The translations under genes and the position numbers were made by a program. Source: an uncultured Clostridia bacterium (GTDB taxonomy: Bacteria; Bacillota; Peptococcia; Peptococcales; Peptococcaceae). Taken from it: DNA of 64,000 bases. Positions within the stretch are counted from its first letter, which is position 1, and each line of letters starts with the position of its first letter. This document shows, in pieces, positions 53,121 through 60,969 of the stretch. The notes under the pieces were generated by a model. That model was not told the DNA's origin and ran no database searches. It saw nothing but the letters and a program-made list of their open reading frames with translations. The stretch covers positions 1 through 64,000 of the forward strand of contig CALXUG010000006.1 in the NCBI GenBank assembly GCA_944391625.1. Direction: 5' to 3'.

Positions 53121-53975
53121 GTGGAGTCGGTGGACAAAGAAGAAACCTATTATTCCATTGGAGAAGTCAGTAAAATTTGCAATATCACTAAAAAAACGCT
53201 GCGGTATTATGACGAGATCGGCTTGGTTTCACCGGACAAAATCTGTGAAAATCATTATCGTTATTATAGCAGAGAGAATATGCTGCTAGTGCCCATTATT
53301 CGTTATTATAAGCAAATGGGCTTTAAACTGGAAGAAATGCGGTGGTTGCTGTCCGGCGGCAGTTATCAGGCGCTGGAGGAGTCCTTTGCGGAAAAAATTG
53401 CGGCGTTAAAGCAGCAGGAACAGGAGATCCACCACCAGTATGTTTCCATCAAAGAGTGGTATGATCTTTTGCAGGAAGGAGAACAAGTCATTGCCGGTGA
53501 TGTGCGGGAGGTTGCCGTTAAGTTTACAGAGGCGCAGACTTGTCTAGCCATGCCGATGCAATTTCAGCATCAATATATTGAAATGTTGCTCAATATTGAC
53601 TTTGCCAACTTTGTGAAAGGATTGGGAAATAAGACAAAAGGACCGATGATTTTATATTTTCCATCTTTAGAGAAACGGTTGCAGCAGCAGGCGCAGCAAA
53701 TCTATATTGTGCATCAAACCATACTTCCCTGCCCTGCAGAGCACCAGACACAGTTTGGCGGCCGCATGATGTTAAGCTGTTATCATATTGGTCCTCATGA
53801 AACATTGGGGGAAACTTATCAAAAAATGTTGGATTGGGCCGAGCGGCATCAATATCCATATCAGAATGTCTGCTATGAACGTTGTGTGACCGATTATTGG
53901 ACCACTCGTGACAGCGGTCAGTTTGTAACCGAACTGCTGATTCCGGTACAACGTAAGCAAAAGGAATTGTTATGA
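53121..53975 (+). CDS. MerR-family transcriptional regulator with GyrI-like effector domain
   Basis: 284 residues. The N-terminal MerR winged helix is clear (YSIGEVSKICNITKKTLRYYDEIGLVSP, RYYSRENMLLVPIIRYYKQMGF), followed by the long dimerisation helix (about 85-130) and a C-terminal domain resembling the GyrI/BmrR multidrug-binding fold. Proteins of this type bind a small ligand and activate promoters with an over-long spacer by unwinding. Such a promoter lies 65 bp downstream of this gene, in front of the shell genes, which makes it the probable regulator of the choline locus. GTG 53121 and GTG 53130 are both possible starts. Confidence 0.88.
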   Translation: MESVDKEETYYSIGEVSKICNITKKTLRYYDEIGLVSPDKICENHYRYYSRENMLLVPIIRYYKQMGFKLEEMRWLLSGGSYQALEESFAEKIAALKQQEQEIHHQYVSIKEWYDLLQEGEQVIAGDVREVAVKFTEAQTCLAMPMQFQHQYIEMLLNIDFANFVKGLGNKTKGPMILYFPSLEKRLQQQAQQIYIVHQTILPCPAEHQTQFGGRMMLSCYHIGPHETLGETYQKMLDWAERHQYPYQNVCYERCVTDYWTTRDSGQFVTELLIPVQRKQKELL

Positions 53976-54039
53976 TAGTTTTGCCAGCAAGAATGGGTAT
54001 ATTTTTATCCTACATAACAGGATATTTATTCGATATTAC

Positions 54040-54071
54040 TTGACCTTCCGGTTAAGGGGAAGGTTTATACT
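54040..54071 (+). promoter_or_regulatory. MerR-type promoter and operator of the choline microcompartment operon
   Basis: TTGACC (54040-54045) and TATACT (54066-54071) are separated by 20 bp, longer than the usual 17. The spacer holds the inverted repeat ACCTTCC (54043-54049) / GGAAGGT (54058-54064). This is the hallmark arrangement of MerR-activated promoters; the half-sites even match those of known MerR-family operators. It lies 36 bp before the first shell-protein start. Confidence 0.88.
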
Positions 54072-54106
54072 ATCAATCAGAAAGAGATACATAGGGAGGG
54101 ATTTAT

Positions 54107-54403
54107 TTGCGATATCAAGGCGGAGAAGCAATTGGAATGATTGAAACGTTGGGTATGGTGCCGGCCATTTACGGCGCTGATTTTATGCTGAAAGCTGCCG
54201 ATGTGGAGCTGATTTCTTACGAAAATGTGGGTTCTACACTGGTAACTGTGATTGTAAAAGGGGATGTGGCTGCGGTAGAAGCGGCAGTGGCTGCGGGCGC
54301 TAAGGCGGCGGCTTCTATCGGAAAACTGACAGCCAGCAATGTGATTCCTCGCCCAATTAAGGCAGTGGCCGATATTGTGGCGGTACACGATATAGATGCA
54401 TAG
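54107..54403 (+). CDS. Bacterial microcompartment shell protein (BMC-H) 1
   Basis: A single BMC domain of 98 residues, PduA/EutM-like: GEAIGMIETLGMVPAIYGADFMLKAADV, then GDVAAVEAAVAAGAKAAASIG and a short tail. It should form hexameric facets of the shell. The TTG start is supported by AGGGAGGG 7 bp upstream; there is no closer ATG. It is the first gene of the operon behind the MerR-type promoter. Confidence 0.95.
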   Translation: MRYQGGEAIGMIETLGMVPAIYGADFMLKAADVELISYENVGSTLVTVIVKGDVAAVEAAVAAGAKAAASIGKLTASNVIPRPIKAVADIVAVHDIDA

Positions 54404-54423
54404 AGCATATAGGAGAGAATACA

Positions 54424-54726
54424 ATGAAACGACAAAATGCACTTGGTCTGATTGAAATTTTTGGTCTGGCCTATATTTTGCAAGCCGCTGACGCTATGGG
54501 AAAGGCGGCAGATGTAGAAGTATTTGGTTATGAAAATGTGGCATCCGGTTATATTTCTGTGCTGGTGGGCGGCGATGTGGCAGCCTGCCGGGCCGCAGTG
54601 GATGCAGGAATCAAAGCAGTGGAAGAAATGGGCGGACAGGTGTACAGTTCTGCGGTAATTAATAATCCTCATAAGGATTTGTCCAAAATTACAGCCCGTT
54701 ATAGCTTTGAAAATTTGTTAAAGTAG
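54424..54726 (+). CDS. Bacterial microcompartment shell protein (BMC-H) 2
   Basis: A second canonical BMC domain of 100 residues (NALGLIEIFGLAYILQAADAMGKAADVEV, GGDVAACRAAVDAGIKAVEEMGG) with a slightly longer C-terminal tail (INNPHKDLSKITARY). It differs enough from the first copy to suggest a different pore. It starts 20 bp after the first with AGGAGAG upstream. Confidence 0.95.
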   Translation: MKRQNALGLIEIFGLAYILQAADAMGKAADVEVFGYENVASGYISVLVGGDVAACRAAVDAGIKAVEEMGGQVYSSAVINNPHKDLSKITARYSFENLLK

Positions 54727-54777
54727 TATACAAAAAAATCGCAATAGAAAAATAAGAGATAAAAGGAGCTGAAAACG

Positions 54778-56247
54778 GTGAACTTAATCGATCAGGATTT
54801 GTTATCTGTTCAGGAAGCTCGTATTTTGGCAGAACGGGGCATGGAGGCGCAGAAACAGCTGGCCCGGTTTTCTCAGGAACAGTTGGACAGCATTGTGGAA
54901 AACATTGCCGCCGCCATGGAACAGCATGCAGAAGAGCTGGCTCGTTCCTCCTGGGAGGAAACCGAATATGGCCGCTGGCAGGACAAATTAGTCAAAAATC
55001 GCTTTGTCTGCACCACTTTGCGGGAACAGTTAAAGTCCATCCGCTGTGTGGGAATGATTGCAGAAGATAAAACAAAAAAAACTGCCGATGTAGGCGTTCC
55101 CATTGGTATGATTGTGGCATTGCCGCCGGCTACCAGCCCCGTATCGGTTACTCTTTCTACTGTTTTGGTAGCGCTGAAAGCGGGCAATGCTATTATTGTT
55201 TCACCCCATCCCCGTGCATATAAAACCATTAGCCGGGCGCTGGAGTGGATGATGGCAGCGGCGCAGGAAGCAGGGCTGCCGGATGGAGCGCTGGCTTATC
55301 TGCATACGGTAACGGTGGCAGGCACCAGACAGCTGATGGAACATAAAGGGACAGCCTGTATCATCAACACTGGCGTACCTGCTATGCTGGATTATTGTAA
55401 TTGTGCTGGTAAGCCGGTGATTTACGGCGGAAATGGCCATGGTCCGGCCTTTATTGAACGGACAGCTGATGTGGCACAGGCGGTAGCCGACATTGTATTG
55501 AGCAAAACTTTTGATTATGGCATGGGGGCTGCTGCCGAGCAGTCGGTGGTGATTGACAGCCCTGTGGCCGATTTGGCGCGGCGGGAGTTTGAACGTCGAG
55601 GCGCGTATTTTTTATCCACAGAAGAAGCTAAACAATTGGGCAGCAAGCTGTTTCCAAAAGGTCAGTTGAATCCGGAATTAGTAGGGCACAGCGCTCAGGT
55701 CCTGGCTGCCAAAGCCGGTATTCAAGTGCCGGCAGATACACAGCTGCTGATGGTAGAACAGTCTTATGTGCCGGTGGAGCCTGGTTATCGCAAAGAGCTG
55801 CTGTGTCCTGTTTTGGCCTGGTATGTAGAAGATGACTGGCGGCATGCCTGTGAAAAATGTATTGAGCTTTTATTGACAGAAGGCACAGGCCACACATTGG
55901 TGATTCATTCTCAGGATGAAGCGGTTATTCGGCAGTTTGCGCTGCAAAAGCCGGTAGGACGGATTTTGGTGAATACACCTGCCTCCTTGGGTAGCGTTGG
56001 TATCACCACCAATTTGTTTCCGGCATTTACCTTAGGCAGCGGCTCAGCGGGAAAAGGCATTACCGCAGATAATATCTCACCGATGAATCTGGTATATATC
56101 CGTAAAGTTGGATATGGTGTGCGGGATGGCAGACAGGCTTTGCAGCGTCTGGCAGCACAGGAACAGCCGGCAGACAGTCAGGCTATGACATTGGAACAGT
56201 TGGTGCGGATGTTGTTGGAGCAGGAAATCCGGCAAAAAACATTATAA
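54778..56247 (+). CDS. Acylating aldehyde dehydrogenase homologue lacking the catalytic Cys
   Basis: 489 residues of the CoA-acylating aldehyde dehydrogenase family (EutE/PduP/AdhE N-terminal type): GVPIGMIVALPPATSP, LKAGNAIIVSPHPRA, NTGVPAM, and GITTNLFPAFTLGSGS. In active relatives the nucleophile Cys lies in KTFDNGxxCASEQ. Here the same segment reads KTFDYGMGAAAEQS, with Ala near residue 251 in the Cys position (codon GCT, 55528-55530) and Tyr for Asn. The frame is intact and full length. It is either a non-catalytic shell or scaffold partner, or it works by an unusual route. It lies directly upstream of cutC. Confidence 0.85.
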   Translation: MNLIDQDLLSVQEARILAERGMEAQKQLARFSQEQLDSIVENIAAAMEQHAEELARSSWEETEYGRWQDKLVKNRFVCTTLREQLKSIRCVGMIAEDKTKKTADVGVPIGMIVALPPATSPVSVTLSTVLVALKAGNAIIVSPHPRAYKTISRALEWMMAAAQEAGLPDGALAYLHTVTVAGTRQLMEHKGTACIINTGVPAMLDYCNCAGKPVIYGGNGHGPAFIERTADVAQAVADIVLSKTFDYGMGAAAEQSVVIDSPVADLARREFERRGAYFLSTEEAKQLGSKLFPKGQLNPELVGHSAQVLAAKAGIQVPADTQLLMVEQSYVPVEPGYRKELLCPVLAWYVEDDWRHACEKCIELLLTEGTGHTLVIHSQDEAVIRQFALQKPVGRILVNTPASLGSVGITTNLFPAFTLGSGSAGKGITADNISPMNLVYIRKVGYGVRDGRQALQRLAAQEQPADSQAMTLEQLVRMLLEQEIRQKTL

Positions 56248-56317
56248 TAAATGAATTATTTCAATACTGTCTATGGCATTGGATAAACATAGATATAGAA
56301 TTGTGAGGGAAATTAAT

Positions 56318-58855
56318 ATGGATATTCGTGAAATTTCTGAAAAATTTGCAGCAGCTACCCAGGGGATGTCTGCCCAGGAACGTCAGTTATTGACCCAGGC
56401 ATTTGAACGGGTAGCAAAAGAAATGGAAGCAGAAAAAAAAGCGGGCGCAGCCCAGACTGTAACCGATGAGGGCATTCCAGACGGTATGACAGATCGTTTA
56501 AAACGTCTGAAAGCCAATTATATGAAACAGGTGCCAAGCATCACCACCTATCGTGCAAGAATTATTACCAAAATTACCGAAGAAAATCCTGGTATGCCAA
56601 AAGCAATGCTGCGTGCTAAAAGTTTCCGCATGTGCTGTGAAACAGCGCCATTGCTGATTCAGGACGATGAGCTGATTGTTGGGCATCCATGCGGCGCACC
56701 TCGTGCCGGTGCTTTTGCTCCGGATATTGCCTGGAGATGGTTGGAACAGGAAATTGACACCATCAGCACCCGTCCGCAGGACCCGTTCTATATTTCTGAT
56801 GAAGACAAACGCATCATGCGGGAAGAATTATTCCCATTCTGGAAGGGCAAATCCCTGGATGAACACTGCGAAGATCAGTTCCGCGAAGCTGGCGTTTGGG
56901 AATTATCCGGTGAATCGGTTGTATCCGATTGCTCTTATCATCAGCTGAACGGCGGCGGTGACTCCAATCCGGGTTACGACGTTATTTTGATGAAAAAAGG
57001 AATGTTGGACGTTCAGAGAGAAGCCAGAGAACATTTAGAAAAACTGGATTATGCCAACCCGGAAGATATTGACAAAATCTATTTCTATAAATCCATTATT
57101 GAAACAGCAGAAGGGGTTATGATTTATGCCCGCCGTCTGTCCGAATATGCTCTGGAGCTGGCAGCAAAAGAAAGCAATCCGGTGCGTCGCGCCGAACTGC
57201 AAAAAATTGCAGAAATCAATGCCCGCGTACCAGCTCACAAACCGGAAACCTTCTGGGAAGCAGTTCAGGCTGTCTGGACTGTAGAATCTCTGCTGGAAGT
57301 AGAAGAAAACCAGACAGGTATGTCCATCGGCCGTGTGGACCAGTATATGTATCCATTCTATAAAGCAGACAAAGAAGCGGGCCGTTTGACCGACCGTGAA
57401 GCCTTTGAATTGGCGGGCTGTATGTTTATTAAAATGGCTGAAATGATGTGGATTACCAGTGAAGCCAGCTCCAAATTTTTTGCTGGTTATCAACCGTTCA
57501 TCAATATGACAGTAGGCGGTTTGACTCGCAAAGGGAAAGATGCCACCAATGATCTGACCTACTTGTTGATGGATGCTGTGCGTCACGTAAAAATTTATCA
57601 GCCGGCGCTGGCTTGCCGGATTCACAACCAGTCTCCGCAGAAATATATGAAAAAAATCGTAGATGTCATTCGTTGCGGCATGGGTTTCCCTGCTTGCCAC
57701 TTTGACGATGTACACATCCAGATGATGCTGCAGAAAGGCGTTTCTATGGAAGATGCCCGCGACTATTGCATGATGGGCTGTGTAGAACCGCAGAAAGCCG
57801 GCCGTCTGTATCAGTGGACATCTACCGCATACACTCAATGGCCGGTTTGTATCGAACTGACATTGAACCATGGGAAAACCATGTGGTATGGCAAACAGGT
57901 ATGCCCGGATATGGGCCCATTAAGCCAGTATAAAACCTATGAACAGTTTGAAGCGGCTGTAAAAGAAGAAATCAAATATGTTACCAAATTGACCAGTGTA
58001 GCTACTGTAATCACCCAAAGACTGCACAGAGATATGGCGCCAAAACCATTGATGTCCATCATGTATGAAGGCTGTATGGAAAACGGTCGCGACGTATCTG
58101 CCGGCGGCGCCATGTACAACTTTGGCCCTGGTGTGGTGTGGAGTGGCTTGGCTACCTATGCAGATTCCATGGCAGCTATCAAAAAACTGGTATTTGATGA
58201 TAAAAAATATACACTGGAAGAATTAAACGAAGCACTGAAAGCAGATTTTATCGGCTATGACCAAATTCGCAAAGATTGTCTGGATGCACCAAAATACGGT
58301 AATGATGATGACTATGCCGATAATATTGCAGCAGATTTGATCGACTTTACCGAAAGAGACCATCGCCGCTACAGAACCTTGTATTCCATTCTGACACACG
58401 GTACCTTGTCTATTTCCAACAATACACCGCTGGGGCAGATTACCGGTGCTTCCGCTAATGGCAGAAAAGCATGGACACCATTATCTGACGGTATCAGTCC
58501 AACACAGGGTGCTGACTTTAAAGGCCCTACTGCTATCATCAAATCTGTATCCAAAATGTCCTGCGACAATATGAACCTGGGTATGGTACACAACTTTAAA
58601 CTGGTTCCGGGCCTGTTGGATACACCGGAAGGGGAAAATGGTCTGATTACACTGCTGCGTACTGCCAGCATAATGGGCAATGGCGAAATGCAGTTCAACT
58701 ATCTGAGCAACGATACACTGCTGGAAGCGCAGAAACATCCAGAACAGTACCGTGATTTGATTGTACGGGTAGCGGGTTACAGTGCGTTCTTCGTAGAATT
58801 GTGCAAGGATGTACAGGATGAAATTATCAGCCGTACTGTATTGACGCACTTTTAA
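56318..58855 (+). CDS. cutC: Choline trimethylamine-lyase (glycyl radical enzyme)
   Basis: Cleaves choline to trimethylamine and acetaldehyde. 845 residues, matching the Desulfovibrio-type CutC in length. All residues I know for choline cleavage are present with an offset of one: Tyr207 and Asp215 ([13 protein letters not shown]), Cys488 and Glu490 (MGCVEP), the Thr of [12 protein letters not shown] near 501, and the radical Gly820 in RVAGYSAFF. The first 40 residues ([16 protein letters not shown]...) form an amphipathic helix that may direct encapsulation. ATG 56318 follows GAGGGA; the frame opens 15 codons earlier. Confidence 0.97.
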   Translation: MDIREISEKFAAATQGMSAQERQLLTQAFERVAKEMEAEKKAGAAQTVTDEGIPDGMTDRLKRLKANYMKQVPSITTYRARIITKITEENPGMPKAMLRAKSFRMCCETAPLLIQDDELIVGHPCGAPRAGAFAPDIAWRWLEQEIDTISTRPQDPFYISDEDKRIMREELFPFWKGKSLDEHCEDQFREAGVWELSGESVVSDCSYHQLNGGGDSNPGYDVILMKKGMLDVQREAREHLEKLDYANPEDIDKIYFYKSIIETAEGVMIYARRLSEYALELAAKESNPVRRAELQKIAEINARVPAHKPETFWEAVQAVWTVESLLEVEENQTGMSIGRVDQYMYPFYKADKEAGRLTDREAFELAGCMFIKMAEMMWITSEASSKFFAGYQPFINMTVGGLTRKGKDATNDLTYLLMDAVRHVKIYQPALACRIHNQSPQKYMKKIVDVIRCGMGFPACHFDDVHIQMMLQKGVSMEDARDYCMMGCVEPQKAGRLYQWTSTAYTQWPVCIELTLNHGKTMWYGKQVCPDMGPLSQYKTYEQFEAAVKEEIKYVTKLTSVATVITQRLHRDMAPKPLMSIMYEGCMENGRDVSAGGAMYNFGPGVVWSGLATYADSMAAIKKLVFDDKKYTLEELNEALKADFIGYDQIRKDCLDAPKYGNDDDYADNIAADLIDFTERDHRRYRTLYSILTHGTLSISNNTPLGQITGASANGRKAWTPLSDGISPTQGADFKGPTAIIKSVSKMSCDNMNLGMVHNFKLVPGLLDTPEGENGLITLLRTASIMGNGEMQFNYLSNDTLLEAQKHPEQYRDLIVRVAGYSAFFVELCKDVQDEIISRTVLTHF

Positions 58856-58881
58856 TTCAGAAAAAGGGTTGGGATGGACCT

Positions 58882-59817
58882 ATGATTGAACGGAAAGCCA
58901 CGATTTTTAATATTCAAAAATATAATATGTATGACGGCCCCGGCGTGCGGACCCTGGTATTTTTCCAGGGTTGTCCGCTGCGCTGCAAATGGTGCGCCAA
59001 TCCGGAAGGTATGGAACGTCGTCCTCGCCTGTCATTTAAAGAAGCGTCCTGTGTAAACTGCGGCGCCTGTGTAACCGCCTGTCCGCAAGGACTTCACAAA
59101 ATAGATGAGCAGGGTAAGCATCAGGTTGTGCGGGAGTTGGATAAAAACTGTACAGGCTGCGGCAAATGCGTTTCTGCCTGTTTGCAAAATGCGTTATCAG
59201 TGATTGGTGAACAGAAAAATCTATCTGAACTGATGGATGTGATTCTGGAAGACAAAGCCTTCTATGATACTTCCGGCGGCGGTGTTACTTTAGGCGGCGG
59301 TGAAGTGCTCAATCAGCCCGAAGCAGCAGCCAATCTGCTGTCAGCCTGCAAGCGGGAAGGTGTGCATACTGCCATCGAAACCTGCGGTTATGCCAAAACA
59401 GAAGATTTACTGAAAGTAGCTGAATTTGTGGATTTATTTTTGTTTGATATCAAACACTTTGATTCCAAACGCCATGCTGAGCTGACCGGTGTTCGCAATG
59501 AGATGATTTTAAAAAACCTTGAACTTTTGCTGCAAAAGCGGTATCATGTAAAAATCAGGATGCCGTTGTTGAAAGGCATCAATGACAGCAAGGAAGAAAT
59601 CCAGCAGGTAATGGAGTTTTTACTGCCCTATCGGGATGCCAAAAACTTTGACGGTGTCGATTTGTTGCCGTATCATAAATTGGGAGTCAATAAATATCAG
59701 CAGCTGGGTATGACTTATCCAATAGAAGGTGATCCCAGTTTGTCCAATGCCGATTTGGATCAAATCGAGCAGTGGGTGCGCCAATATGATATGCCTGTAG
59801 CTGTGATTCGTCATTAG
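58882..59817 (+). CDS. cutD: CutC-activating radical SAM enzyme
   Basis: Installs the glycyl radical on CutC. 311 residues: the radical-SAM motif CPLRCKWC near residue 31, then an inserted ferredoxin-like domain with two 4Fe-4S motifs (CVNCGACVTACPQG and CTGCGKCVSACLQ), then GGGVTLGGGE and the C-terminal barrel. This domain order is standard for glycyl-radical activases. It lies 26 bp after cutC and 11 bp before the last shell gene. Confidence 0.96.
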   Translation: MIERKATIFNIQKYNMYDGPGVRTLVFFQGCPLRCKWCANPEGMERRPRLSFKEASCVNCGACVTACPQGLHKIDEQGKHQVVRELDKNCTGCGKCVSACLQNALSVIGEQKNLSELMDVILEDKAFYDTSGGGVTLGGGEVLNQPEAAANLLSACKREGVHTAIETCGYAKTEDLLKVAEFVDLFLFDIKHFDSKRHAELTGVRNEMILKNLELLLQKRYHVKIRMPLLKGINDSKEEIQQVMEFLLPYRDAKNFDGVDLLPYHKLGVNKYQQLGMTYPIEGDPSLSNADLDQIEQWVRQYDMPVAVIRH

Positions 59818-59828
59818 GAGTGAATGTT

Positions 59829-60125
59829 ATGGATATTCGTATCATAAAATCCCCATCGGTCGGAACTATGGAGATTTTAAAGCATCGTATCGGTTTTGGT
59901 ATGGAGGAAAGCATAGCGTATGCAGATACAGTTGGATTGGTGCAGGGTAAACTGATTGATATGATCTGCGCTGCGGATATTGCTGAAAAGGCAGTGGGTG
60001 TTACTGTGCGGGACGTGCGGGGAAGTTGTCCGCAGAATATGGTTCTGTTGGCTCTTTTTGGCGATACTGCTTCCGTAGAGGCTGCATTGGAGCAAATTAA
60101 GGTTGCCTTAGGCAATAAAGTGTGA
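59829..60125 (+). CDS. Circularly permuted BMC shell protein (EutS/CutR-like)
   Basis: 98 residues. The BMC fold is present, but the order of strands is permuted as in EutS, PduU and the choline-locus protein CutR: IIKSPSVGTMEILKHRIG first, then TVGLVQGKLIDMICAADIAEKAV and NMVLLALFGDTASVEAALEQIK. The ATG at 59829 has AGGAGTG about 7 bp upstream. It closes the operon and, with the two BMC-H proteins, is the only shell component here. No BMC-P (EutN/CcmL-like) protein is encoded. Confidence 0.87.
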   Translation: MDIRIIKSPSVGTMEILKHRIGFGMEESIAYADTVGLVQGKLIDMICAADIAEKAVGVTVRDVRGSCPQNMVLLALFGDTASVEAALEQIKVALGNKV

Positions 60126-60138
60126 TAAAAGTATTTAT

Positions 60139-60181
60139 AAAAGGCTGTTGTGTAATCAAATTTTTGCACAGCAGTCTTTTT
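60139..60181 (+). terminator. Terminator of the choline operon
   Basis: AAAGGCTGTTGTG pairs with CACAGCAGTCTTT, with a 14-nt loop and a TTTTT tail. It lies 13 bp after the last shell gene. The remainder of 60182-60475 holds only the promoter listed next. Confidence 0.88.
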
Positions 60182-60370
60182 GTTCCATCTCGTTGTTTTT
60201 ATGCGTATCAATAAAGTTGCTATGGGATACGATATTGGCGACGGTTGCTATATAGCGCAATTATATGGATATATTTATTCAAAATAATTTAGCCTGTTTA
60301 TATCAAACATAATTGACTGCTGGATTTGACATATCAAAAGAAGGGGAATGTCAGAGAGAGAAAAGGCTAA

Positions 60371-60400
60371 TGTGCATTTCATAGGGAACTGTGCTATGAT
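60371..60400 (+). promoter_or_regulatory. Promoter of the zinc-ribbon gene
   Basis: An extended -10 TGCTATGAT (60392-60400) with a poor -35, TGTGCA (60371-60376), 18 bp upstream. It lies 75 bp before the ATG at 60476. Confidence 0.45.
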
Positions 60401-60475
60401 AATATTGTAAGAAAGAGAATGTATTTTAAACATAAAACAAGTATGAATGTGAAAAATTTTGGAGGTGTAAAGTTT

Positions 60476-60835
60476 ATGTTTAAACCTGATTATCGAGAAA
60501 CAAAATGCCCTATCTGCGGCGGCGAATTGGATCGAAAACAATTTATGGGGTTTGGAGTGACATCTGGTTATAATACTTCTTGCCCTCATTGTGGAAAATA
60601 TAATGATATCTGGGCTTGCGGTATCCGTGAAGTCGACTGTGGAGACTGGCACAGTGAATCTTTTTTATCCAGTTACGGAACACCAACTGCAGAAGAAGCT
60701 GCAATTGAAAAGAAAAACTTTTCTAAACTGAATCGTTTAATTCTGGTGGAAAAATTAAAATGGATGCTGGGGAGTCGCTTTTCCAAAAAAAAGTCCGTAA
60801 ATAACGCAGAGAGAAATAAATTAGTTCTGCGTTAA
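60476..60835 (+). CDS. Hypothetical zinc-ribbon protein
   Basis: 119 residues. Two CxxC pairs near the N-terminus (CPICGGEL and CPHCGKY) form a probable zinc ribbon, with further Cys in WACGIREVDCGDW. The C-terminal third is basic (MLGSRFSKKKSVNNAERNK). The true start is ATG 60476, with GGAGGTG 8 bp upstream; an upstream in-frame extension has no support. The function is unknown; the basic tail hints at nucleic-acid contact, which is inference. Confidence 0.75.
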   Translation: MFKPDYRETKCPICGGELDRKQFMGFGVTSGYNTSCPHCGKYNDIWACGIREVDCGDWHSESFLSSYGTPTAEEAAIEKKNFSKLNRLILVEKLKWMLGSRFSKKKSVNNAERNKLVLR

Positions 60836-60879
60836 GAGATGGCAGAAGGAGTGACAGCTGGAGATGAATGGCAGAAAAC

Positions 60880-60925
60880 AATGGCCTGAAGGGAAGAATC
60901 AATTCTTCTTACTTCAGGCCATTTT
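60880..60925. terminator. Bidirectional terminator between zinc-ribbon gene and P-type ATPase
   Basis: AATGGCCTGAAG...AAGAA pairs with TTCTT...CTTCAGGCCATT around a 4-nt loop, with A-rich and T-rich flanks. It serves two convergent genes. Confidence 0.92.
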
Positions 60926-60969
60926 CATTTAGCAGCAGATCGGTATTGCTATGAACTGTTTTTGCCACA

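Noticed and set aside
56318-58855. Alternative identity of the glycyl radical enzyme as diol dehydratase, isethionate lyase or pyruvate formate-lyase
   Set aside because: The SDCSYH...[13 protein letters not shown] and [12 protein letters not shown] segments match choline-lyase active-site residues at consistent positions.
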